From Ilumatobacter sp. (GTDB taxonomy: Bacteria > Actinomycetota > Acidimicrobiia > Acidimicrobiales > Ilumatobacteraceae), in assembly GCF_030065885.1 (NCBI RefSeq), contig NZ_JASJCS010000059.1, positions 1 to 34,524 on the forward strand: a DNA stretch of 34,524 nucleotides, written 5' to 3'. Within the stretch, counting starts at the first letter, position 1, and each line of letters opens with the position of its first letter. The position numbers and the translations under genes were made by a program. This document shows positions 14,919-22,132 of this stretch, in pieces. The notes under the pieces are model-generated. The model saw only the letters and a program-made list of their open reading frames with translations. It made no database searches and had not been told where the DNA came from.

Positions 14919-14953
14919 TCGGGCCTCATGACACCCAGGGAGTCATCGCCCGA
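14919..14953. promoter_or_regulatory. Long imperfect hairpin upstream of the Mrp operon
   Basis: TCGGGC, ATGAC and CCC pair in order with GGG, GTCAT and GCCCGA, interrupted by an A-A mismatch and a small asymmetric loop, around a one-base centre. It lies about 100 bp before the mnhE start (minus strand) and ends exactly where the nhaA-like reading begins on the plus strand. It could be a leader structure of the Mrp mRNA, a terminator, or the scar of a rearrangement. No known riboswitch was recognised by eye. Confidence 0.45.
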
Positions 14954-15254
14954 ACCAGGTTCGCTCGACCGTGTCGGTCGTCAAGTGGCTCGAGCATCGG
15001 CTCCACAGGTACTCGGCGTTCATCGTGGTCCCGATCTTCGCGCTCGCGAACGCCGGCGTCCGAGTACCGGCCGACGAGGTCGGCAGTGCGCTCTCGAGCG
15101 AGGTGACGTGGGGTGTGTTCCTCGGCCTCGTGGTCGGCAAGCGGGGGGCATCTCGCTGTTCACGATGGACGAGCACATCAGCATCGACGACGAGGCCTCG
15201 GCGCTCGCCTCGGCGCTCGACGGGGCCGACGCGGCCGCCGCGCCGGCCCGCTGA
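14953..15254 (+). pseudogene. nhaA: Remnant of nhaA-type Na+/H+ antiporter gene, truncated and frameshifted
   Basis: The plus-strand reading from 14953 gives VSVVKWLEHRLHRYSAF, VVPIFALANAGVRV and WGVFLGLVVGK. These are hallmarks of a late section of NhaA: the amphipathic LEH helix, the FALANAGV helix and the GLVVGK motif. The usual continuation, GISLFT, is present but in another frame. The shift falls in a six-G run at 15143-15148 and equals one missing base. After GISLFT the frame reads an acidic/Ala-rich tail to a stop at 15254, with none of the last two NhaA helices. The N-terminal two-thirds are also absent. It is therefore a gene relic rather than a working antiporter. A single-base sequencing error would repair the frameshift but not the truncations. 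Confidence 0.75.
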
Positions 15255-15260
15255 CGACGC

Positions 15261-15294
15261 TCGCACACCGATCACCCGCCGGACCGGTGTGCGA
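15261..15294 (+). terminator. Perfect 10-bp hairpin after the nhaA remnant
   Basis: TCGCACACCG at 15261-15270 pairs perfectly with CGGTGTGCGA at 15285-15294 around a 14-base loop, 7 bp after the stop of the nhaA remnant. There is no U-run, as is common for high-GC actinobacterial terminators. It would insulate the antiporter gene that starts at 15369. Confidence 0.6.
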
Positions 15295-15368
15295 CTGCGG
15301 AAAATCGGCTAGAACACACCCTCGCGCGGCGAGTTCGGCAACCAGCTGAGCTCGCCTTCGACGTTCCG

Positions 15369-17186
15369 ATGCTCCTCGCCGCTTCCGAAACCACGCTCGG
15401 GCCGACGCTGGCCATCATCGTCGGCGTCGGCATGGCCGCACAGTGGATCGCGTGGCGCACGCAGATCCCGTCGATCATCCTGCTGCTCCTCGCCGGTCTC
15501 GTGCTCGGCCCGGTCGCCGGCGTCGTCGATCCCGACGAGTTCCTCGGCGGCACGCTGTTCCCGATCGTCTCGCTGTCGGTCGCGCTGATCCTGTTCGAGG
15601 GCGGCCTCGATCTCCCACCACGCGAGCTGCGAGCGACCGGCACCGTCGTCCGGCGGCTGATCACGCTCGGTGCGATCATCACGTTCTTCGTCGGGGTGTG
15701 GGGAGCCGAGCAGCTGTTCGACATCAGCCGCGGCGCCGCAGCGGTGATGGCCGCGGTGCTCGTCGTCACCGGGCCGACCGTGGTCGGGCCGCTGCTGCGG
15801 TTCGTGCGGCCGAGCGGCCGCACCGGGCCGATGCTGCGCGCCGAGGGCATCCTGATCGACCCGATCGGCGCCACGGCCGCGCTGGTGGCGTTCGAGGCGG
15901 CGCTCACCAACGAGCTCGGTGAGGCGTTGATCGAGGTCCTGGGCGTGATCGGGCTGACGCTCGTCGCCGGTTTCGGGATCGGGTTCGTGTCGGCCTGGGT
16001 GCTCGATCACGCGATGCGGCGGTTCCTGATCCCCGACTACCTCGGCAATCCGATGGCGGTGGCGGCCGTCGTCGTGGCGTTCGTGCTGAGCAACTGGGTG
16101 CAGGAGGAGGCGGGCCTGCTGACCGTCACCGTGATGGGCATCTGGCTGGCGCGCCGCGACTCGGCCGCCGTCCGCCAGCTGCTGGAGTTCAACGAGAGCC
16201 TCCGCACGCTGCTGATCTCGGCGCTGTTCATCCTGCTCGCCGCCCGCATCGAGACCGACCAGCTGCAGGACGTCGCGCTCCCCGCGCTCGCGTTCCTCGC
16301 CCTCCTGGTGTTCGTCGCCCGCCCGCTCAGCGTCATCGTCTCGACGATCCGCACCTCGCTGACCTGGCGGGAGCGGCTGTTCCTGATGGTGATGGCGCCG
16401 CGCGGCATCGTCGCCGCCGCGGTCTCGGCGATCTTCGCGCTGCGACTCGAGGAGGAGGGCGTGCGCGGCGCCGAGCTGATCGTGCCGGTCGTCTTCCTCG
16501 TCATCATCGGCACGATCCTCGTGTACGGCTTCCTCGCCGGGCCGACCGCCCGCCGCCTCGGCCTCGCCGACCAGCGCGCCAACGGCGTGCTCATCGTGGG
16601 CGCCCATTCCGCCGCACGCGGGTTCGCCAAGGCGCTCGACGACCTGGGCGTCCGGGCGCTGCTCGTCGACACCGACCCGTACAACGTGACCCGCTCGGTG
16701 GCGCTCGGCCTACCTGCCCGCCGGGTGAGCGTCCTCACGGAGGAGGCCACGCACGAGCTCGACCTGCGTGGCATCGGGCGGATCCTGGCGCTGACGTCGA
16801 ACGACGAGGTCAACGCACTCGCATCCAGCCGGTTCGCCCGTGTGTTCGGCCGCCGCGAGACATTCCAGCTCGCACCGTCCGAGAAGCGCCGCCGCGGCGC
16901 GCTCCCCGAAGAGCTGCTCGGGCGGATCATCGGTATCGACGGGCTCGAGTACGGCACGATCGACGAGCGCGTCCGCCAGGGGTGGCGGGTCCGCTCGGCG
17001 CCGGCCGGCGAGTCGATCGCGGCGTCCACCGAGGGGGGCCTCTTCTTCCCGATGGCGCGGGTGTTCGACGGCCAGCTCAGCTTCATCTGCCGGAACGACC
17101 CGGTCCCGACGCAGGGCGCGGTCGTCGGGCTGGCCGCACCGTCGGTCCAGCAGGAGCTCGACGCCGACGTCGCGACTGCGAAGTGA
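15369..17186 (+). CDS. CPA1-family Na+/H+ antiporter with C-terminal TrkA-N-like domain
   Basis: A 605-residue cation/proton antiporter. Residues 10-390 hold 12-13 helices. TGPTVVGPLLR (134-144) replaces the usual TDP of shorter NhaP proteins. RAEGILIDPIGA (157-168) gives the acidic transport residues Glu159 and Asp164. MAPRGIVAAAVSA (342-354) carries the conserved Arg345. From about 404 a Rossmann-like domain begins (NGVLIVGAHSAARGFAKAL), resembling TrkA-N/RCK domains that bind nucleotide and gate transport. The tail (about 490-600) is unassigned. The ATG at 15369 lacks a strong ribosome site. Its stop overlaps the next GTG by 4 nt, so the two genes are coupled. The ion (Na+ or K+) cannot be settled from sequence. 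Confidence 0.9.
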   Translation: MLLAASETTLGPTLAIIVGVGMAAQWIAWRTQIPSIILLLLAGLVLGPVAGVVDPDEFLGGTLFPIVSLSVALILFEGGLDLPPRELRATGTVVRRLITLGAIITFFVGVWGAEQLFDISRGAAAVMAAVLVVTGPTVVGPLLRFVRPSGRTGPMLRAEGILIDPIGATAALVAFEAALTNELGEALIEVLGVIGLTLVAGFGIGFVSAWVLDHAMRRFLIPDYLGNPMAVAAVVVAFVLSNWVQEEAGLLTVTVMGIWLARRDSAAVRQLLEFNESLRTLLISALFILLAARIETDQLQDVALPALAFLALLVFVARPLSVIVSTIRTSLTWRERLFLMVMAPRGIVAAAVSAIFALRLEEEGVRGAELIVPVVFLVIIGTILVYGFLAGPTARRLGLADQRANGVLIVGAHSAARGFAKALDDLGVRALLVDTDPYNVTRSVALGLPARRVSVLTEEATHELDLRGIGRILALTSNDEVNALASSRFARVFGRRETFQLAPSEKRRRGALPEELLGRIIGIDGLEYGTIDERVRQGWRVRSAPAGESIAASTEGGLFFPMARVFDGQLSFICRNDPVPTQGAVVGLAAPSVQQELDADVATAK

Positions 17187-17560
17187 CCGGCGAGCCGATC
17201 CGCCACCTCTTCGTCTACGGCACGCTGCGGCCCGGAGACGTCCGGTGGCGGCTGCTCGAGCCCTTCATCGCGGATCACGGCATCGACGACTCGGCCGGCG
17301 GCGAGCTCTTCGACACCGGGCTCGACTATCCCGCCGCGGTGTTCGGAGGAGGCGGGACGGTCCTCGGGCGGACCTACGAGCTGCGGGCCGAACGGATCGC
17401 CGAGGCCCTGGTCGTGCTCGACGAGGAAGAGGGAACCGTGGCCGGCCTGTACCGGCGCGTCCGCCTCACGACGAGCCGCGGCACGGGCGTGTGGGCCTAC
17501 GAGTACGGCGGCGGTCTCACGCTGACCCCGATCCCATCCGGCGACTGGTTCGACCGATGA
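17183..17560 (+). CDS. Gamma-glutamylcyclotransferase-fold (AIG2-like) protein
   Basis: A 125-residue protein with the GGCT-fold signature HLFVYGTLRPG at 8-18 and a LDEEEG acidic motif at 79-84, where the catalytic Glu of gamma-glutamyl(amine)cyclotransferases lies. A YEYGG strand near the end completes the fold. Family members cleave gamma-glutamyl amines or dipeptides; the substrate here is unknown. GTG 17183 forms a GTGA overlap with the antiporter stop, which supports this start and an operon. The longer open frame upstream lies inside the antiporter gene and is a shadow. Confidence 0.85.
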   Translation: MTGEPIRHLFVYGTLRPGDVRWRLLEPFIADHGIDDSAGGELFDTGLDYPAAVFGGGGTVLGRTYELRAERIAEALVVLDEEEGTVAGLYRRVRLTTSRGTGVWAYEYGGGLTLTPIPSGDWFDR

Positions 17561-17614
17561 AGCCCGACCACGTCGCCGGCGTCGACCGGTTCGACCGCTG
17601 GCGTTCGACCACGT

Positions 17615-17709
17615 CGCATCTCGGCGCACGAGATGCGTCAGCCGGCCGGGCCGACCGTGGCGGTGGGGCGTCCCGGACCGTCACCCAGCCGGCTCGGCCT
17701 CGCCGGCTG
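17615..17709. terminator. Two hairpins between convergent genes, bidirectional terminator candidate
   Basis: CGCATCTCG (17615-17623) pairs perfectly with CGAGATGCG (17629-17637) around a 5-base loop. CAGCCGGC (17686-17693) pairs with GCCGGCTG (17702-17709) around 8 bases. Both lie in the 169-bp gap between the plus-strand GGCT-like gene and the minus-strand M14 peptidase gene, the expected place for a shared terminator. Neither has a U-run. Confidence 0.6.
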
Positions 17710-17729
17710 CGGCGCGGGCCCCGGCGCGA

Positions 17730-18722
17730 TCAGAAGAACTCCACCGCAACCGCGTGGACCGCCGCGACGTGGGCGCCGACGAGCGCCTCGTCGAGTGACT
17801 CGCCGAGCTCGACGGTGAAGCCGATGCCGTCGGTCGGAGCGACGGTGCGCGACCACTGTGACGCCGTGCCGGTGTAGGTGCCACCGCTCACCTCGACGAG
17901 CGGGAGGCCGGAGATCTCTGCGTAGCGGGCTCGGACCTGGCCGTCGCGGCCCGACGCCGGGTTGATGCGGAACAGGTCCTGGTGGTACCAGAGGATCAGG
18001 TCCGGCCGAACGAGGTCGCCGAGTGCCACGATCGCCTGCGTCTCGGGTTCGCTCGCCGGTCCGGCGCCCCCGTACTGCCAGTCGCCGGGCACCCCGAGCT
18101 CGCCCCAGTTGTGCGGGAAGTTGCGGTTGAGGTCGACGGCGTTGGCGTTCTGGCGGATCTGGCGGGCCTGCCCGTCGGGGTTCATCGAGCGCACGAGCCA
18201 CAGCTCGACGCCGTCGGGGACCGGGTCGACGGCGAGCCGGTCGATGATGGCCGCGCCGGCGTCCTCGTTGCCGTGGATCACGCCGACCGCCAGCACGCGG
18301 GTGCCCCCGGGGGTGCCGCGGCGGATCACCGTGATCGGCCGCCCCTCGACCGATCGCCCGATCTCCACCTCGGCGTCGAGCGCATACGCCTCGGTGCCCG
18401 CCGGCAGCGTGGTCGACGTCGTCGTGGTCGTCGTGGTCGTAGATGTCGTAGATGTCGTTGTGGTGCTCGTCGTCGACGTGGTCGTGGTGGTGGTGGTCGT
18501 ACTGGTGCTGCCGATCGTGCTCGTGGTGGGGGTCGTGGTGGTCGTCGTGGGCGTGGTGCCGGCGGGGCTCGTCGTCGTCGCAGAGGGCGACGGTCTCGAC
18601 GTCGGCGGTGTCGGGACGCCCGACGAGACCGGGTCGGCGGCCTGCGCAGCGCACGCAGCCACCAGGCCGGCGGCGAGCAGCCCGACGGCTCCTCTCGTCG
18701 AGCGGGCAGCCCGGACGCTCAT
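17730..18722 (-). CDS. M14-family zinc carboxypeptidase, predicted lipoprotein with Thr-rich stalk
   Basis: A 330-residue exported metallopeptidase. The signal peptide ends in LVAAC with lipobox Cys24. Residues about 38-106 are an almost pure Thr/Ser stalk. The catalytic domain follows: zinc ligands His150 and Glu153 in GVIHGNEDAG, substrate-binding Asn199-Arg200 in DLNRNFPHNW, third zinc ligand His247 in WYHQD, and catalytic Glu305 in FTVELGES. These are the complete M14 set; the DLNRNFP and short-domain pattern resembles the murein-peptide amidase (MpaA-like) branch. It probably trims peptides or peptidoglycan fragments outside the membrane. ATG 18722 overlaps the M20 peptidase stop by 4 nt, so the two peptidases share an operon. 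Confidence 0.88.
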   Translation of the reverse strand: MSVRAARSTRGAVGLLAAGLVAACAAQAADPVSSGVPTPPTSRPSPSATTTSPAGTTPTTTTTTPTTSTIGSTSTTTTTTTTSTTSTTTTSTTSTTTTTTTTSTTLPAGTEAYALDAEVEIGRSVEGRPITVIRRGTPGGTRVLAVGVIHGNEDAGAAIIDRLAVDPVPDGVELWLVRSMNPDGQARQIRQNANAVDLNRNFPHNWGELGVPGDWQYGGAGPASEPETQAIVALGDLVRPDLILWYHQDLFRINPASGRDGQVRARYAEISGLPLVEVSGGTYTGTASQWSRTVAPTDGIGFTVELGESLDEALVGAHVAAVHAVAVEFF

Positions 18723-20137
18723 ACCCGGCGCGCGTGCGCGTCGAGCAGCTCGGCGACGGCGAGTGTGAGGCGGCGTGCGGTCGGCACGTGGAGGTACTCG
18801 TTCGGGCCGTGGGCGTTCGCATCGGGGCCGAGCACGCCCGTGATGACGAACTGCGCATCCGGGAAGCGGGCGCCGAGCATCCCCATGAACGGGATCGAGC
18901 CGCCCTCGCCGAACAGCCGCGCCGGCCGTCCGAACGCCCGCTCGGACGCCTGCTCGAGTGCGGCGTCGAGCCACGGGGCCGCGGCCGGGGCGTTCCAGCC
19001 GGGCCCCGAGTCGACGTCGTCGACAGTGACTCGCGCACCGTACGGCGGGTCGGTCGTGAGCGCCTCGCGCAACTCCTGCGCAGCGGCCTCGTGGTCGGCG
19101 GTCGGCGGGATCCGCAGCGACAGCTTCAGCGAGGTCGACGGCCGGAGCACGTTGCCGGCCCGCTTCGTCGGTGGGAGGCCGTCGGCGCCCACCACGCTGA
19201 GGGCGGCCCGCCACGTGCGAGCGAGCAGCTGATCGGCCGGCTCGGGCGACGTCGGTCCGGCGTCTTCGACGAACGGGTAGTGGTCGGCGATCGCACCGAT
19301 CTCGGCCGCGGTCGCCTCGGCCTGGGCGACCCGATCGGCGGGGATCTCGACGTCGCACGACGGCAGCAGCACCCTGCCCGTCGATTCGTCCTCGACGCGC
19401 GACAGCAGCGCTCGTGCGATCCGGAACGTCGACGGCACCATGCCGGACACGTCGCCCGAGTGCAGGCCCTCGTCGACGATGTCGACCGTCAGCGTCGCCA
19501 TCACCATGCCGCGCAGCGACGTGGTCACCCAGAGGCGTTGGTAGTCGATGCAACCCGAATCGAGGCAGACGACGAGGCTCGGCGACCCGATCCGGTCCGC
19601 GAGCGCCTCGACGTACGCCGGGAGATCGGGGGAGCCCGACTCCTCGCTCGCCTCGATCAGGACGACGCAGCGCGCGTGGTCGCCCCCTGCGCTGCGAACC
19701 GCCTCGATCGCCGTGAGGCTCGCGAACGCCGCGTACCCATCGTCGGCGCCACCCCGGCCGTACAACCGATCACCCTCGAGGACGGGCGTCCACGGGCCGA
19801 GATCCGGCCGCCACCCCTCCATCTCGGGCTGCTTGTCGAGATGGCCGTACAGCAGCACGGTGTCGTCGCCGGCGGCTCCCCCGGTCGCCGGCACCTCGAC
19901 CAGGATCACCGGCGATCGCCCGGGCAGCTCGTGCACCTCGACCTCGGCACCCTCGATCGGCCGCGCCTCGCACCAGGCGCGGATCAGCTCGACGGCGCGG
20001 TGCATGTGGCCGTGGTCACGCCAGTCGGGGTCGAAGGCCTCGCTGACGTTCGGGATCGCGATGTAGTCGTGCAGGACCGGGACGATGCCGTCCCAGACCC
20101 GGTCGACCAGATCGGATGCGGTGCTGTCGAGCGACAT
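18719..20137 (-). CDS. M20-family dipeptidase (ArgE/DapE/CPG2 superfamily)
   Basis: A 472-residue cytoplasmic metallopeptidase of the M20 dipeptidase type. The metal and catalytic motifs are complete: YGHLDKQP at 97-104 (His99, Asp101), GRGGADDG at 127-134 (Asp132), EASEESGS at 162-169 (Glu165-Glu166 pair), CLDSG near 193-197, and a final His in NAHGPNEYLHV near the C-terminus. The dimerisation domain with DEGLHSGDVSG lies in the middle. It should hydrolyse dipeptides or acylated amino acids with two bound metal ions. It is the first gene of a two-gene unit with the M14 carboxypeptidase, which suggests stepwise peptide use. It is divergent from the CapA-like gene across 50 bp. Confidence 0.92.
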   Translation of the reverse strand: MSLDSTASDLVDRVWDGIVPVLHDYIAIPNVSEAFDPDWRDHGHMHRAVELIRAWCEARPIEGAEVEVHELPGRSPVILVEVPATGGAAGDDTVLLYGHLDKQPEMEGWRPDLGPWTPVLEGDRLYGRGGADDGYAAFASLTAIEAVRSAGGDHARCVVLIEASEESGSPDLPAYVEALADRIGSPSLVVCLDSGCIDYQRLWVTTSLRGMVMATLTVDIVDEGLHSGDVSGMVPSTFRIARALLSRVEDESTGRVLLPSCDVEIPADRVAQAEATAAEIGAIADHYPFVEDAGPTSPEPADQLLARTWRAALSVVGADGLPPTKRAGNVLRPSTSLKLSLRIPPTADHEAAAQELREALTTDPPYGARVTVDDVDSGPGWNAPAAAPWLDAALEQASERAFGRPARLFGEGGSIPFMGMLGARFPDAQFVITGVLGPDANAHGPNEYLHVPTARRLTLAVAELLDAHARRV

Positions 20138-20187
20138 CCCGCCACCGTAACGAGCGGCGGATGGCCGCGCCGCGCGAGGCTGGTCGA

Positions 20188-21552
20188 ATGCGGCGCGCCG
20201 TGCTCGCCACGACCCTGGCCCTCGTGGCGGCCGGGTGCGCCGGCGACGATCGGCGCGCCGGCCCGGTCGCCGGTGCCGCTCCGACGCGGGTGGCGACGAC
20301 CACGACTCCGCAACCAGCCGCGCTCGGCGCAGCCTCGAAGCGAGCCGACCCGCCGAGCACGCTTGTCGAGTCGTCGACGACGACGACCACCAGCGCGACC
20401 ACGGCCGCGACGAGCACGACCACAGGGGTCACCGCGACCACGACGGTCACCGCGACCACCACGACGCTGCCGCCCTGGCCTCGGTCGATCACGATGGCGT
20501 TCACCGGCGACACGCTGCCCCACAGCCCGCTGTGGCGACGGGCGGCCAGGAACGCCGCCGACGCCGGCCGCGACGGCCACGACTTCGGCCCGATGCTCGC
20601 CGAGCTGGCGCCGCTGCTCGAGCCGGTCGACGTCGCCGTGTGCCACCTCGAGACCCCGATCGCTCCCGAGGGCGAGGAGTTCACGACGTTCCCGTTCTAC
20701 GGCGTGCCCGCCGAGATCGCCGACGCGATCGCCGACGCCGGCTACGACCGCTGCTCGACCGCCAGCAACCACACCGCCGATCGTGGCCCCGAGGGCATCG
20801 ACCGGACCGTCGAGGTCCTCGGCTCGCGCGGCATCGGGCAGTCGGGCATGGCGCGCACACCCGCCGAGATCGAGCCGCAGGTCGTCGACGTCGGCGGCGT
20901 CGGCGTCTCGCACCTGTCGTACACCTGGAGCTACAACGGCCTCTCGCTCCCTGACGGCGAGGAGTGGCGGTCCGCCCTGATCGACGTCGACCGCATCCTG
21001 GCCGACGCCGCATCAGCCCGCGAGCGAGGCGCCCACGTCGTCGTGGTGAGCCTGCATTGGGGCGCGGAGCGGGTGCACGGCGTGACGTCGTGGCAGCGCC
21101 GGATCGCCGAGGAGCTCACGGCCGGCGGAACGCTCGACCTGATCGTCGGCCACCACGCCCACGTCGTGCAACCGATCGAACAGGTCAACGGCACGTGGGT
21201 GGTGTTCGGGCTCGGCAACATCTTGTCGAACCTCCCGACCAACAGCAGCTGGCCCGCAGCGACGCAGGACGCGGTCGTCGTGACGGTCGAGCTGGCGGTC
21301 GGAGCGGGCGGCGCCGTCACCGTCGGCCGGCCGGTGGTCCACCCGACCTGGGTCGACAAGGATGCCGGCTGGGTCGTTCGCCAGGTCGACGCCGAGCTCG
21401 CCCGCGACGACCTCACCGCCGGCCAGCGTGGTCGGCTCGAACGTTCGCGGGCGCGCACCGAAGCGATCCTCGGCGACTTCTTCCCGGCGGTCGAGAGCGC
21501 CGAACCCGCAGAGCCCGCCCAGCCCTCCGAATCGACGCCGGTGGCGGGTTGA
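20188..21552 (+). CDS. CapA-family (PGA_cap) metallophosphoesterase-like lipoprotein
   Basis: A 454-residue predicted lipoprotein. The signal peptide has a lipobox ending at Cys17 (LVAAGC). Residues about 33-96 are a Thr/Ala-rich stalk. The CapA domain starts near 100 with MAFTGDTLPH (103-112) and contains CHLETPI (152-158), STASNHTADRG (190-200), VSLHWGAE (287-294) and IVGHHAHVVQPIE (319-331). These are the metal-ligand blocks of the PGA_cap family. Founding members take part in poly-gamma-glutamate capsule synthesis, but many relatives have unknown roles, and no capB/capC genes are nearby. The ATG at 20188 precedes the signal peptide exactly. The stop overlaps the next ATG by one base. Confidence 0.9.
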   Translation: MRRAVLATTLALVAAGCAGDDRRAGPVAGAAPTRVATTTTPQPAALGAASKRADPPSTLVESSTTTTTSATTAATSTTTGVTATTTVTATTTTLPPWPRSITMAFTGDTLPHSPLWRRAARNAADAGRDGHDFGPMLAELAPLLEPVDVAVCHLETPIAPEGEEFTTFPFYGVPAEIADAIADAGYDRCSTASNHTADRGPEGIDRTVEVLGSRGIGQSGMARTPAEIEPQVVDVGGVGVSHLSYTWSYNGLSLPDGEEWRSALIDVDRILADAASARERGAHVVVVSLHWGAERVHGVTSWQRRIAEELTAGGTLDLIVGHHAHVVQPIEQVNGTWVVFGLGNILSNLPTNSSWPAATQDAVVVTVELAVGAGGAVTVGRPVVHPTWVDKDAGWVVRQVDAELARDDLTAGQRGRLERSRARTEAILGDFFPAVESAEPAEPAQPSESTPVAG

Positions 21553-22028
21553 TGTCGCCCGGCGCGGTCGGCTGGCTCCTCGTCGCGACGCAGTTCGGTC
21601 TGCTCGCCACGCTGGTGCTCGTCCCCGACGGATCGGACTGGCCGACGCCGACCTGGCTCGGCGCGCTCGGCTGGGCCACGGTCGCCGCCGGCGCCACCGT
21701 CGGCCTCGTTGCGGCCCGCTCGCTCGGCTCCGCCCTGACACCGACGCCCGAACCGCGCCCGGACCGCCTCTGCCGCGACGGCCTCTACCGCCACGCTCGA
21801 CACCCGATCTACAGCGGTGTGCTGCTCGTCGTCCTCGGTCTCACGATCCGGAGCGGGCGGTGGGCGACGCTCGCCCTTGCCGCTGTGATCGCGGTGTTCT
21901 TCCAGGCGAAGTCGCGGTGGGAGGAGCGGCGCCTGCACGAGAGGTACCCGGAGTACGCAGAATACGCGGCGTCGACGCCCCGTTTCGTGCCGCGCGCGGC
22001 ACGTCGTCCGGGTGGCCGGGCAGCTTGA
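21552..22028 (+). CDS. Isoprenylcysteine carboxyl methyltransferase-like membrane protein
   Basis: A 158-residue membrane protein of the ICMT/PEMT-like family. Helices lie at about 7-25, 36-56 and 87-117. The SAM-binding signature DGLYRHARHPIYSG at 76-89 is followed by EERRLHERYPEYAEY, the conserved C-terminal block. Bacterial members are thought to methylate small lipids or polar head groups; no substrate can be assigned. The ATG overlaps the CapA-like gene stop (TGATG), so it belongs to that two-gene unit. The sugar-transport operon control region starts directly after it. Confidence 0.85.
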   Translation: MSPGAVGWLLVATQFGLLATLVLVPDGSDWPTPTWLGALGWATVAAGATVGLVAARSLGSALTPTPEPRPDRLCRDGLYRHARHPIYSGVLLVVLGLTIRSGRWATLALAAVIAVFFQAKSRWEERRLHERYPEYAEYAASTPRFVPRAARRPGGRAA

Positions 22029-22030
22029 CC

Positions 22031-22044
22031 TGTAAGCGTTTTCA
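22031..22044 (+). promoter_or_regulatory. cre-like (LacI/CcpA-type) operator before the sugar ABC operon
   Basis: TGTAAGCGTTTTCA fits every fixed position of the cre consensus TGWNANCGNTNWCA used by LacI/GalR-family regulators. A possible -35 element, TTGACC, lies directly before it at 22025-22030; the -10 element is not clear. It lies 89 bp before the binding-protein start. Repression of transport by a LacI-type regulator is the likely role. No such regulator gene is in the window. Confidence 0.65.
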
Positions 22045-22061
22045 TGACAAGGTGAGAAGCA

Positions 22062-22114
22062 CGTGGGCGTCTGCCCACGGGTGAACAAACCAGATCGGGC
22101 GGCCCCCGCCGCCC
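22062..22114 (+). promoter_or_regulatory. Two perfect hairpins in the leader of the sugar ABC operon
   Basis: CGTGGGC/GCCCACG (22062-22079, 4-base loop) and GGGCGGC/GCCGCCC (22097-22114, CCCC loop) are two perfect 7-bp hairpins in tandem. They lie between the operator and the AGGGGAG ribosome site just before ATG 22133. They could affect mRNA stability, attenuation or translation; no known riboswitch was recognised. Confidence 0.6.
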
Positions 22115-22132
22115 AGCTCAAGGGGAGAAACT

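Noticed and set aside
18410-18610. GTC/GTG-rich repetitive DNA that looks like a tandem array
   Set aside because: It is the coding sequence of the Thr/Ser stalk of the M14 lipoprotein; irregular units, not a CRISPR or clean minisatellite.
18452-20980. 842-codon plus-strand open frame across the peptidase genes
   Set aside because: Low-complexity Arg/Ser/Trp-rich translation antisense to complete M14 and M20 genes; a shadow frame.
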